From positions 25,112,987 through 25,176,986 of the forward strand of contig CP136063.1 of the NCBI GenBank assembly GCA_032622095.1: a DNA stretch of 64,000 nt, in the 5' to 3' direction. Within the stretch, counting starts at the first letter, position 1. Each line of letters opens with the position of its first letter. Position numbers and translations under genes: made by a program. A model generated the notes under the pieces. That model searched no databases. It was given only the letters and a program-made list of their open reading frames with translations, and was not told where the DNA came from. Of the stretch, positions 11,151-22,405 are shown piece by piece. Origin of the DNA: Siphonodentalium dalli (Eukaryota > Mollusca > Scaphopoda > Gadilida > Siphonodentaliidae).

Positions 11151-11545
11151 CCTCTTTTAGGGACGGGTACTGCGTGTTGTGTGATTCTTATGTCTTCTTC
11201 ACCTTGAAACGGGTACCCACAAATTATATATATGTGTGTGTATGTGTGTACTCGAACCGATTGAGCTCAAACTTGCTACCTACGGGAAGTGTCATGGACG
11301 GGTTAAATTGTGACCCCGACCTGACCTTGACCTTGAAAATGATCAATTCAAGGTCAAAATCAGGAAAAATGCACAATTAACTCATGTTATAAAAAAAAAA
11401 TGAATATTAACTCATTGAAAAAAAAAAAAATTTAAAAAATTAATTATAAAAATTAACTATAAAAATTAACTAAAAAAATTAATTAAAAAAATTAAAAATT
11501 GTCATGTTTCTGACGAACGCCGCCAGTGGCGGGCCAAACTGCTAG
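11150..11545 (+). mobile_element. Helitron-like 3' end region
   Basis: The right end shows a CCGCC-AGT-GGCGG hairpin (11520-11532), then nine bases, then CTAG (11542-11545) followed by T. This is the standard Helitron 3' signature. Upstream is an A-rich AAAATTAAC repeat (11390-11505) and a CTTTTAGGGACGGGTACTG block shared with 7.05 kb. The 5' TC terminus and any Rep/helicase coding region are not identified, so this is a non-autonomous or truncated copy. Confidence 0.6.
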
Positions 11546-11865
11546 TATTATATATTTCTAGATTTAGTTACAAACTTTATACCTGTATATTGTACAAAGA
11601 AATGTTTGACAAATGTATCTATATCAATATTACCATAGGGGTCATTAAAAATTAGATACAACGAAACAAAATTTTGAAGGGTGCATGTGATTGTGAGGAA
11701 TAATAAGATCATAGGTAAATTTAATTTATGGACGCTTGTTAATTTTCATTGGACTACATGTATCAGGTAAATTTTTATATTTCAAATGATGACAGGAATG
11801 TGGAAAGTTGAACTACCCAAGTAATACTGGCTATCCGCACGAAGAGATATACATGTATATAAAAA

Positions 11866-12180
11866 GCAAAAGAGAAGATGCTGCTGGCGACCATGTTTTC
11901 CAAAGAAATTCAAATCATTTGATAGCTCCCATCTGGTGGTCAACCCGAAGATCAATATGAAGTTTGGTGACTATCAGATGAGGGATGTGGTCTGTAGAGG
12001 TGCTAAAGAAAAGAATTCAGTCATACAAAGAGTAAGATACAAAATTACTGTCTGTGGTCATATTTGTAACGAAATTCGGAAAAAAATAGATCACTCTCAT
12101 CCTGGTTATCCAGAAGATCATTGTGGAATCTGGTGACGATCGGACAATGTATGTCGTCTGTAGGCTATTGAAAGGCCGGT
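11866..12180 (+). repeat. isolated, diverged copy of the ~162-bp satellite unit
   Basis: AAGATGCTGCTGGCGACCATG near 11875, CTCCCATCTGGTGG, GATGTGGTCTGTAGAGG and CATACAAAGAGTAAGATAC align in order with the unit of the array at 42.5-45.5 kb (AAGATGGCTGCTGGCGGCCA, TCCCATCTACATG, CTACGACCTGTAGCC, CATGCAAAGAGTAAAATCC). About two heavily mutated units are present. It lies 30 kb from the main array and just upstream of the ATPase pseudogene. Confidence 0.6.
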
Positions 12181-12298
12181 GGAACAAACGCCGCCGCCGG
12201 CAAACGCCGCGCCGTCAATACAGGACAGATTTGAGGTTATAAGGAACATTTGTATAAAGGAAAGCCATATACCCCCGATATATTTTAGTCAAGTATAA

Positions 12299-14016
12299 AT
12301 GAAGCACCAGTGTTCAATTTGCTCTAGTGAGTATGTGCGGAACCATGATTTGATAAGACATGTACAATCTAAGCACACTGAGTTTGTTAACCGACACCCA
12401 CAGCAGCAGCACCAAGCAGCAGCAACAAACAGCAGCAGCAGCAACAGGCAACAGCATCATCAGCCACAACAACAGCCATTACAGTAACACCAGATACTAC
12501 AACATCAGCAGGGGAAACAGCAACAAAGCGACATAACATCCTGCTTTGATGATCCAATGTCCAAGAATATTTTATTTTCAAGCACCCATTCACGGCATGT
12601 GTAAGTGGACCGACATCTAGTGGGAAGACGTACTTCGTGAAAACCTTGCTACAAAAGTCTGCCTCAAAAATACACCCGCACCTGACAGAATAATATGGTT
12701 TTATAAATATTGGCAGCCCCTATATGATGACATAAAGTATACCGTCACCCCTCAGGTCAACTTTATACGGGGAATACCAGCAAACTTGGATTCTCTTATC
12801 AACCCCCAGTATAAAAATCTAGTTGTACTCGATGACTTGATGCAAACTTCATCAAAAGACCAGAGAATTAATGATTTACATTCCGAAGGAAGTCACCATT
12901 TGAACTTATCTTTGATAAGTTTGAACCAGAATTTCTACTACAACAAAGATCCGACGCAACGACGAAATTGTCAATATTTGGTATTGTTCAATAATCCAAT
13001 TGACAAGGGTTTAATTTCAACATTATCAAGACAGATGTATCCTGAATGCCCTCAACGTATGATGCGAGAGTTTTCGGAAGCGACGAGTGAACCGTACGGT
13101 TACCTACTGGTGGATTTAAAAGCCGCAACCCGGACACATTACGGCTGCGACAGAATGTGCTAAAAGAGGACACGAACCAACATATGGGTGAATGGAATGG
13201 CATGAAATATAATCTCCATAAGGACAGCGAGCACCCAGATGAACAGAATGTGGTGAAATGTGATGACAACAATAGCCCGGATCAACGGAATGAGATGAAA
13301 TATGATGACAGAGATCTCCCTGGTCAACGGGAGGGCATGACATATAATTATATTGTGCCCCAGGGTCAACATAATGGCTATACTAAGGACATAAGGACAC
13401 CTGGTGAGATCAATGAAATTAATAAAGAAAACCATAAAAACATAGGCATTCGAGAAGACATGTCGTACCCTTGCAATGACTGTGGGCTTTTGTTCGAAGA
13501 TCAGCATGATGTCCAGAGACACGTAAAAAAAACTGGTGCCAAGAAAATAAGTTAAAACGAAAATTAACTGAGGACATGGATGATAGTCAGAATAAGAAAA
13601 TTAAATCGAATGAAGATGAATAGTTCAAAAGTTTGTGTGATGAGAGTAGAGATAAAGCACAAGAAGCATGGAGTGATAACGTGGAAACGTATATGGAAAA
13701 TGGCTCGACAGAAAAAGAGGCAAAATTACAAGCTGACAAGGACCTTAAAAGTACAGATCTTAAAACTGAAGGCATGAGGCTATTTATGAATGTTTATGCT
13801 TGGACAATAATAAAGAACATGTGGCTGCGCAATGGGACTCTGCACAACAGTGTCATGGATAAAGTGGACAAATATATGAAGAATGGTTTTGAAGATCGTG
13901 ATGCAGTGAAAATGTCAATATTAAAGTACAGACCATTGCTAGAAAAGTTCATGGACGAAACAAATGACACATCTGACGAAAGTGATGACAATTCGGACGA
14001 AAGTGACAGTGAATAG
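12299..14016 (+). pseudogene. broken zinc-finger / packaging-ATPase-like gene (Polinton or adintovirus type)
   Basis: Pieces of one protein are read across several frames. It opens with a C2H2 finger (CSICSSEYVRNHDLIRHVQ...H) and a Gln/Ser-rich stretch ending in a stop at 12487. After a frame change there is a Walker A motif, SGPTSSGKTYF (about 12600-12640). After a shift near 12680 there is a Walker B motif, LVVLDDLM (about 12822), then SHHLNLSLISLNQNFYY and CQYLVLFNNP. A shift near 13130 leads to a second finger (CNDCGLLFEDQHD, about 13471). A further shift near 13525 and a stop at 13621 precede an acidic tail ending at 14016. The ATPase resembles the A32-like FtsK/HerA packaging ATPases of large DNA viruses and Polinton-type elements. 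Invertebrate genomes carry many such copies. At least four frame breaks and two internal stops make it an old endogenous relic. The assignment to a precise virus group is inference. Confidence 0.6.
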
Positions 14017-14371
14017 TTAATATAATAAATTGTAGTATGTACCACATGTCATGTTATTTTTCTCTTTTTTCCCTCGCTCACTTGCTTTTTTCGGTGGCGC
14101 TCACCAACGTACCCCCAGAGCTTTCCGATGAATGGCAACAAGCCATATTTTTGACTAAATCCTGAATTTTGTTTAATTTTTGAAGTTTTGGGAAAATTAT
14201 CACACATATAATCAGTGACTACAGGCAGTCTAACAAAATAAAGTTTCAGTGACACTCGATCCGAAGAGGGGGATAATTTCATCTGTTACAGTCAATGCAG
14301 CGATTATGAATCTGGAAAGCTGAAATTTCTAAGTAATACTAGATATCGACATGACGAGTATATAGAGAATA
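14017..14371. other. unannotated stretch
   Basis: Non-coding sequence between the ATPase relic and the foldback. I see no capsid, protease, polymerase or integrase gene that would complete a viral element. Confidence 0.4.
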
Positions 14372-14525
14372 CCTACGAGTTTTGGTTGAATACCCGAATT
14401 ATCTCATGAGTGGGTGCAAGGAAGTACAGAATTTCCACGAGCGGCTGCAAGCCGCGAGTGGAAATTCTGTACTTCCTTGCACCCACGAATGAGATAATTC
14501 GGGTATTCAACCAAAACCCGTAGGT
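14372..14525. repeat. long foldback: ~74-bp arms, almost no loop
   Basis: The left arm (14372-14445) begins CCTACGAGTTTTGGTTGAAT. The right arm (about 14451-14525) is its near-perfect reverse complement. They meet at GCGGCT-GCA-AGCCGC. The transcript would form a hairpin of about 150 nt. It could be a foldback MITE or the remains of a larger inverted repeat. No target duplication was found. Confidence 0.9.
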
Positions 14526-15227
14526 TTTCTTTTTATTATATTCGCTACGTTATAAACGGTCCCAAAACTGCTAGTTTGTCCCACAGTTCACTTCAAACTG
14601 TTACAAAGCTTCGACATTTGCATTTTGTTTACATTCCATCAATTGATTTGTTCACCACTGAATGACAAATATCGAGCATATCCGCCATAAAAAATAGTCC
14701 CCATTGTTTTATTCTGAAATGATGTGAGAAAATTAATGTATACATAATTTAATGATAAGAAAATATAATAAAACAAGTTAAGTTAACATTATAACAATTA
14801 AATAACAGTTTATGAACATTTTAAGTCTTTATTTAGCGAGAAAGCACATGGCTCACAAGCTATCGATCGGCCATTGTGTTTTTATCGCTAACAAATAACT
14901 TCCGTTTTAGGAATTAAACTTTTTCGAGTTGGAGAAATCGTGTTGGATTTTGACGAAATGTGTAACAAGTAAATAGGTTGGTTGACTGTTATCATACAAT
15001 ACGCATATGGCGAATGATAGGCCAGCTAAACTAATTCAAACTAGTAACATTAAACAGTCAAATAACTAAAATTATTGAAATTAAAGTTCACGAAAGTCGG
15101 AAGTTTTCAAATCGTTATCTTGTTCCATGAATGATTCTATCAAATATTTTAGAACTTTGCTCGCGAGTAGCTTTGTGTATTAAATTATTTGTTATCGATA
15201 AAATACAACATTTTAAAACAAATCAAT
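14526..15227. other. AT-rich spacer downstream of the Crypton-like gene
   Basis: This lies 3' of the minus-strand recombinase gene. AATAAA-like A/T runs are present, but I cannot single out a polyadenylation site. No other feature is seen. Confidence 0.4.
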
Positions 15228-16975
15228 TCAATCACTGTCTGAGTCATAAATCCTTCGAATTCGCTTATACTGCTTGGCCGAAACAGGACTAGTGTTCAGA
15301 TTCATTTCATTCATCATGACTTTCTGGTTCGTGAACTCTGTAAGTACACATTGATGGGTGCATGAAAAGTGTTCCCAGCGAAAATTGACTATAACATACC
15401 TGATGAACCATTGTCGATAGAACTCCGATTAGGCACATTCACTGACACTGGCGTAGAAATTGTATGCGGAATATCAATGACTGTAGGGCTCCGATTATCA
15501 TCAGGCACACTCACTGGCGTAGAATTTTGGCCTGGATTGGCTGGAATATCTATCACTGTAGACCTATCTACTTGCTCCGTTTCAGAAATGTCATATACAT
15601 GTACAGATTCATTCCTGCCCGTGCTGTCGGTGGAAGCAGAATGTGATAATAGTGATGATATCTGTTTACTTTGTACGGGATTTATTTTCGAGTAGTTCAG
15701 CAAACTGTTGAAGTTACGGTGTCCGGAAATCTGAATGATTTGATGAGCTGGAACACCTTTGTCGTTCAGCGTCTGCACAAGATGTTTACGAACGCTGTAT
15801 GGTGTCAAACGTTTATCTGTTGTCAGATTTGCATCGTCGAGCATGTTCTTCATGATGGCATATATGTAATTTAGGCCCAACGCATTTCTTTTATACCATG
15901 GTTTCCCCTTACTCCACCCTTGGTGATTCAGAGCCAAGAAAAAAGGACTGTCAGGATCTTTGGTTTCCCCCGGTCTCTTATCAGCAAACAACTTATAAAG
16001 AGCGACAGGGTCCTTCGTTGGATCAGCAATAGAGTAGGCCCTGGGCTTTGTTTTTCTAATGTCACGTGGATTCTCACCTGTTCTAGTTTTAGTTTGCCTC
16101 TCTTGAGAATAAACGATATATTCCTCACCATTGCCATCCTCGCGAAGTTCAACATCGCCCCATCTGAGTGAGTGTGTTTCAATGCCAGTCCTCATTCCAA
16201 AGTGCAATGAACATATCATCCAGATTGAGTTCATTAGTGATTTCGGTGTAAATGGTCCGAGCACTTGAGCTTCATACAGCTTATCCAAATCTTCTGAAGA
16301 AATAGGGTCAGCTGCATTCACTTTGTTACCTTTGCCCATCGCCTTCAGCTGTTTTTGCTTACTTTTGAGTGTTTCTCTGCATTTAGCAAACTGGTGGTCA
16401 TCGATTATTGAAATCGGATACGAATTCAATCGTAAATGCCTGTCAAGTGATGAGATAAACGCTCGCAGCGAGGTTGGCTCATATTCCGACCCATCTTTCT
16501 TTCTCACGGACAGCAGAAAATTGGAAATATATCCGCACAGTTTGTCAGGTGGTATGAACTCTGGCTGACGCTGTTCATTCATGGTGAGGAGAAACTCACA
16601 GAAAAGTCTCGTGTCGTAGTCAGTCTTCCTCTTGGTGTTTGTATTGCACTGCTCAGAATTAAATTGGTTAACATCATCATCAGAGAGGTGCTTAAATCGA
16701 CCACAGGTCCTACTAACAGAGGGTTCTGAACTAGTTTCTGTGGTGCTGACTGTAGCAATGGCAGTAGCATAAGTGCTTGGAGTTGGAATGTCACTGCAAA
16801 ATGTCAATGGAGGATGGATATCTACATGCAATTTGGCAGTACTACTACTAGTACTACCAGTACCAGTAGTATCTTCAAATTCACTATTCCATTCTTCTAA
16901 ATTTGCTAAAACTTTATCCCAAGTTACTTCTTCAAGTTCTTGATCTAATTGCAAATTATCAAATGTAGAGTCCAT
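15228..16975 (-). CDS. Crypton-like tyrosine recombinase, two exons
   Basis: Exon 1 (16975-15400) opens a 528-codon frame. Exon 2 (15337-15228) adds 35 residues, giving about 561 aa after splicing. Residues 1-120 are acidic and Ser/Thr-rich. Residues 120-210 form a SAM-like core-binding region (NTKRKTDYDTRLFCEFL...). Residues 225-445 are the catalytic domain, with Arg262 in HFGMRTGIETHSLRWGDV, a possible hairpin Lys near 296, Tyr393-x-x-Arg396 (YSVRK) at the usual HxxR position, His419 in QISGHRN and Tyr428 in LLNYSK. This is the DUF3504-type domain of animal Cryptons and of domesticated KCTD1/QRICH1/ZMYM relatives. Residues 472-519 hold two copies of a (T)VIDIP...STPVSV repeat. The spliced tail is basic then acidic (KRIRRIYDSDSD). 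No stops or frameshifts occur. No upstream exon was recognised; the ATG at 16975 was chosen as the first in frame. Confidence 0.85.
15338..15399 (-). other. predicted 62-nt intron in the Crypton-like gene
   Basis: On the minus strand exon 1 ends TCATCAG and the intron begins GTATGT at 15399. The intron ends TGTACTTACAG at 15338 and exon 2 starts AGTTCACGAACC. The phase is 1, and the junction restores a Glu codon and opens a frame ending RRIYDSDSD. Reading through instead gives only three residues before a stop. The donor and acceptor are both close to consensus. Confidence 0.75.
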
Positions 16976-16979
16976 ATCT

Positions 16980-17700
16980 TCGTAAATTGTGAAAAATTTC
17001 TATTTATTATGATGCAGACGGAGATTGTTTGCATGAATACCTAAAGTACCTTCAATTTAAATTTACTATTACGTATAGTATTAATTAGCACAGAAGAACA
17101 ATCCAGGGGGAAAAACTCTTTCGCTACCGTAAAAATCAATAATTAACAAAATAGTCCGGCTGTTATTGATACGCTTTGAAACTTAATGTGATTCGCCGCT
17201 ATAAACCGGAAGTAATCTACGAATAAGTAATAATATTGTGTTATCCATTGAGTCGGTCAGTGTTATCCATCGAGTCGGTCCAGGCGATGGATATAACGCT
17301 CTACGCCACGGCATTTCCCACTATTTAATGGGGAAGCATATAATAAAGTGTGTTTCAGAACGAAAAAGTTGAATAAAATCAACACATTTGTAAATTTAAA
17401 CACAATTCAAACGTTATTGTATTCCACGTCCCAGCCCGGACATATACACCAAATTTCAATAATATTCATTGAGAAACAACGGACCAAACGCCATATAACA
17501 CCCCGTATACATCTTTTATTCCGAGTTGGCACACGTCGACTGGGGCGAGTTAACCCTGGGGCGAGTAGGCCGGTTCCGGCACCTTCTATAATTTGCAGCA
17601 GGTATCCGTTCCCGCTAGTTTACGCGTAATTTAATTTAGAAAGTTCCCCAATTAGTATCGTAAATAGAGCGACTGTATTTGACAGAGACTGCCTCTGTTA
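16980..17700. other. region upstream of the Crypton-like gene
   Basis: This should contain the promoter and 5' UTR of the minus-strand recombinase gene, but I cannot identify specific elements. GTTATCCATTGAGTCGGTC is repeated in tandem at about 17240-17280. The rest is unremarkable. Confidence 0.35.
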
Positions 17701-18374
17701 TTATACTTCCATGTTTTACATGGAAGTATATTGTTTTTGTGATTTTTATTTTTCTCTATTATTATTATTATTATTATTATTTGCCTTCTTCTTAGCAATT
17801 TTATAATGAGCATAGCTCAGTCAATACAAGAGTTAGAAAGCTAAAACTGTGTATGTATATATATGTATACAAACTCTAGTGCTTAGGCCTATTGAGAATC
17901 ATGTTATCTCCCTTTATGTGAACAATTGGTGTTTTCAGATCTCCGAAAATATAAGGAGTACAGCACTGAAATTTGGTCGATACATACATCTTGATATCCA
18001 CTGAATCATGAGTACATAAAAAACTGTGTCCGTCTTTCCTTTCCAGAGTTATCTCCCATAGATATGTCAACCTCGAAATCTTCTGATCGCCTGTTCTCAC
18101 ATAGCAAGAAAGATAGCTGGATTTATTTTCTATAGTAGTGCTGGCCGTTGTCAATATACTACACAGAAATAATTTGGACAGGGTCGGGCTTACATTTTTT
18201 GGTTAGGGTGGGGGCGAAATTTTCGCAATTTTTTTTGCGATGATTTCAACCATTTTTACTACCATGTATCTTTAGGACGTACTAATGAACCTCCTGAAAG
18301 AATTTTGTAAATCCGTTGAGAAATGTCCAAGTTACAGACCATCGAAAATTAAATAATTTGGCTAATGAAGGAGC

Positions 18375-18478
18375 ATGGGAGAGGGTGAGACCATACCAGG
18401 GAGGCGATGAGACCATGCCGGTGGTGATACCATGTCGGGGTGGTGAGACCAGGCCGAGGGTGGTGAGACCAGGGTGAC
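18375..18478. repeat. short GGTGGTGAGACCA repeats
   Basis: Four to five imperfect units of about 20 bp carry GAGACCANNCC and GGTGGTGA. They lie inside element A. Confidence 0.7.
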
Positions 18479-18649
18479 CTGTGGCGGATGTAAACGTCAG
18501 ATTTAGCAAAAAAACAAAAAAACAAAAAAACAAGTCCAGCGGATTAATATTTTTATTGCGTGCTCCAGATGGGAAGAGTGATTCGGACCGGAGTATACCA
18601 TTTATCAGTTTCTTTTCCCAACCGTTACCGATCTACAGCATGGACAAGA

Positions 18650-20070
18650 AAATTACCTATTTTTGGCGCCAATTCCAATGGGCTAATTGATGAGCAAGGT
18701 TAATGCAGGAGCGGGTATGCTGGTATCTCACAGGTAGGCCCCCGAAGTTTGATAGCTCTACTATAACAGCAACCTGCCCAACAGCGAGCGAGCTTCGGTG
18801 GGTTAAGACTTTTTGCAAATTCCAACAAAAATCAAAGGGGGGGGGGGGGGGGGAAATTGTCTAAAAAATGAAACATCGAGCTAAAAATTTTCTGAGTAGT
18901 GCATATGGTAGATAGTATCCAAGCGCAACTTATTGATGTCGGCTTAATTTGCGCTAAGATCGAAGGTTTACTCGTGGCGAGGCTTTATAATGTAAATAAA
19001 TTTTGTTAAGTGCTGTATCACTAACCTATTTTTGTCGCCAAATCCGACCGGGTTAATAAAGGAGGGAGCTAGTGCCGGAGCAGGTACGTCGATATACTTC
19101 TGGTAATATCCGAAAGTTTGAACGCTCTACTAACAAAGAAACCTGACCAACGGAGAGCTCGTGTTCAGGTGGGTTCAAATTGGCAAATTCCAACAAAAAC
19201 CAAAAGTTGAAAAATACTTCAAAATATCAAATACGGAGATACAATTTTGCTGATGAGCGGGTGTGATAGCGGGTATCACCGCCCAACTCTGGTGCGATTT
19301 CTTAAGTTTCAGAGAAAAGGGTTTACTAGTGGCGACGCGATATAGCGTAATACGTACTACACAGCCTGCCATCGATATATAGCAAAACTCGAAATTCGCC
19401 AATATTCCCGTCAAATTCACACAGGCTAATGAAGGAGCGAGTGAAATGTGCTAGCAGGTACATCGGTATACAATAGATACATCCTGGAAGTTTGACTGTC
19501 GTGGTTTAAAAGCAATCCGTTTAACAGAGAGCTTGCATCGGTGTGGGTCGAGGCTTTCGGCAAATTCGAGTAAATCTCACAAAGGAAAAAAATTTGAGAA
19601 ATCGTGAATTGAGATAGAACAACTTTGACGAGTGGATGTGGTGGGTACTATCCACGCGCAAATTCCGTGAAATGTTCTAACTTTTAAAATAAATGCGCAA
19701 TGAGTTAATCAGGATTAAGTGCCCGATATTACATGCATTCACATGTTAATAGGAAAATACCACCGGATGACTGTATACACTAGGACGTTTATTAATATTA
19801 ATATAATGCAGGGACAGGTACGTCGGTATACTGTCAGATTGCCCGCAAATTTTGACCGCTCTGCTATAAAAGCAACCTGCCCAACGGAGAGCTCGGTTAG
19901 GGATGGTTCACACGTTTGAAAAAATCCACTGAAACTCAATGGGGGGGGGGGGGGGTGGAATCGCGAATCCAGATAATGCAACATTGACGAGTGGATGTGA
20001 TAGGTAGTATCTATGTGCTACTTTAGTGCGATTTTCTAAGTTTTTGAGCGAACGACTATAGAATATTGCA
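18650..20070. repeat. four diverged ~340-bp tandem units
   Basis: The series near 18655, 19025, 19390 and 19790 shares the blocks GGAGCGGGTATGCTGG / GGAGCAGGTACGTCG, AGTTTGATAGCTCTACTA, GCAACCTGCCCAACAG, GCAAATTCCAACAAAAA and a closing GTGCGATTTCTTAAGTTT-like segment. They form the core of element A. Poly-G runs of 16-17 bases sit at about 18838 and 19940. Confidence 0.75.
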
Positions 20071-20515
20071 CGGCCGTAGCATTATATTAATGATATACAT
20101 CTTAAGACTTTCATGGCTTACAGTGTTATCTAGTATTTCGCTTATGTACTGTGAGTGTTTGTTATAAATTAGCAGCCAGGGTTGTGGCGTATTGCATAAT
20201 ATTAGTATCATTATAACAATCGTAACAAGAGACTAAGGACAGTAATCGCAACGACAGTTTTAACAAATAAATCCTCATATATCATTAATAATATACCAAC
20301 AAGTCGAAATTCTGAACTTACTATCCATGTCTATGATCTTTTTCTCATTCATTTCTTTTAATTATTTAATATATAATTTCCATATAATATAAAGATTGTG
20401 TTCATTAAAAATTAAATATTCCATGGAAGTATAAAATTTCTGGCATTTCAGAAATTTAAATCCTAGTTGATTATCATGTTGTTATAATTAAACGAGAGGC
20501 CGATCACGATCGGCA

Positions 20516-22405
20516 TATGTTTAACCCATACCTTGGCGATAGTGACTAGCCATAACTGATAATTTGTCAAAGATATGATCACAGGAATTAATCCATATAT
20601 CAGTACCCAACTTGAAATCAAAAGCTCAAATAATTTGTCTTAAGAAAGGGTTAAAGTATTTGGGTTGGGGGAGGAGTAGTTTTAAATCTCATAACTCTGT
20701 CCCTATTCACACAAGGACCTCTCACTGTGAGATCCAATGGTTTAGTGATTTCGGAGGACATGTTTAGGAGTTTAAGTTAATTCATTGGAAGCAAAAGTGA
20801 TAAATCCCTATCTTTGCCACTTTTGACATGCCAGATATTCAAAATTTATTATTCACTTCTAAAGAGAAATTATAATTGTTGACAAGCCAGACTGCTTAGA
20901 ACGACATATATGTAGGGGATTCCATCTCGTATTTAAATGGTACTTTAATTACCCCCCCCTTCCCGCATTCTCCCCAGTTATTTGTTTATCAAACATGGAC
21001 AGATATAAGATCAGATCTGACCTGTGTATTAAATAAGATTAAGTGTTTCATAACAGGGGTGTATGTTTTTCAAAAATATATGTAGTTTATACAATTCAAA
21101 AGTATTATCTATATAATGTTATACAGACATAATATGATGGGGATGACCACTAAATCGTTCATATAAAAGAAAGTAAGTTAGCCCTCATTTGAATGGTTTC
21201 ACACATTACAATGTTTTACAAGTAGCTTGGGCACTAAAGCCACAACCTTCAATGTTAATCTTCTAAGTGCTCTGTGGCCCCTAAAATTCAATCAACCATG
21301 AAAATGGGAAAATAAGGTTCCTGGAAATACTAACATCTACCATATTGATTTTCAAAACAAGTCATCACTTACAATAGTCATGTATATTTATCTGCCTGTT
21401 TCCCCATTGCATAGATAAATCAAATTGGCTATCAGCTGTTGTTTTAATTTTGAAAGCACGTGTCTGAAGGGTTAATATATTTTTCAAAAATCAATTAATC
21501 AGTCAATACCAAAATTGATAGAAGTGTGCAAAGATACCCAATATATATTAAGAGATATGAGGAAGAGTCCATGTACATTATAGCATGTGTCTATGGAAAC
21601 CTTGGAAAGGGTTAATTATTTTTGAAGCAAATTAAAGGAATTTAGAAGACACTTATATAGGTGAGGGGGCCCTTATCTCATCCTGTAATGAAATTTCAAG
21701 AATAGGAAAAACACCTGTCTTGTGCTGCCATTAATCAATTTGACAGTTAGAATAAACAAACAGCCAGCCACCAGTGTTGTTTATCTTGCTTGACCCACCA
21801 GAGCTCTGTATCATATGTCATCACTCATTTCATAACAGATTTCACTTGGAATGACAACATCTATAAAAATCCTCTGATATACTCTGGATGTTGGATTACA
21901 TGGTAATTTATTGATATCATTATATTACATGAAACTATTGCAATAAAATCTTCATATTTTCAAAACAGGATATCACACGGATTCACACCTAATTAATCGT
22001 ATAAAACTAAAATAAATGAAAGTGTCAATTTATTTTTATTATTTAAATTTTTTTTTTATTGTTATTAAAGTTCAAACACAAAATTTAATATCTGTATATG
22101 CTAAATTTAGCAAGGAGCTAAATCTAAAAAAAAAGATTATTTTTTTTAATTTTTTTTTCTCGAAAAAGGGTCATAACTCCTTTAAAATTAATCGGATCAA
22201 ACCCATATTCGAACTCGATCTGTATTATGGGCTGAGAAACCCATATACAAAATCGGATCGGATAAAAAATGTTTGAGTTATCGCATTACTCGTAAAGTGT
22301 CTACGGACAGACGGACAGACAGACGGACAGACAGGCGGACCAACGACGAGTGGTCAATCCAGGCAACGACACTATGTTTACCATACTATGGTATGGTTAA
22401 ACATA
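20516..22405 (+). mobile_element. pearl/Helentron-like non-autonomous element B
   Basis: The 5' end is TATGTTTAACCCATACC (20516). The 3' end is the hairpin TATGTTTACCATAC-loop-GTATGGTTAAACATA (22373-22405), which follows an ACGGACAG microsatellite (22308-22345). The end rule is the same as in element A but the sequence differs. The palindrome GCCGATC-AC-GATCGGC abuts the 5' end. The interior is AT-rich and non-coding. The pre-microsatellite part (GGGTCATAACTCC..., GAACTCGATCTGTATTATGG) is typical of a repeat type I know from molluscs. Confidence 0.6.

Larger units (their letters stand above)
17702..20433 (-). mobile_element. pearl/Helentron-like non-autonomous element A
   Basis: Read on the minus strand, the element begins TATACTTCCATGG (20433-20421). 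It ends in a hairpin, TATACTTCCATGT-aaa-ACATGGAAGTATA (17730-17702), preceded by an (AAT)n microsatellite (17757-17783). The 5' terminal word thus recurs as the inner arm of the 3' hairpin, and its reverse complement as the outer arm. The core holds about four diverged ~340-bp tandem units. No coding frame is present. The architecture matches what I know of tandem-core elements in molluscs (pearl, DTC84) and Helentron-associated elements. Confidence 0.6.

Noticed and set aside
12299-12487. Stand-alone C2H2 and Gln-rich transcription factor gene
   Set aside because: The frame continues, with breaks, into a packaging-ATPase-like domain, so it is the N-terminus of a decayed larger gene. The Gln stretch comes from CAG/CAA repeats.
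18837-18853. Poly-G run as a G-quadruplex regulatory element
   Set aside because: It is a homopolymer inside a transposon repeat with a second instance near 19940. Nothing links it to a gene.
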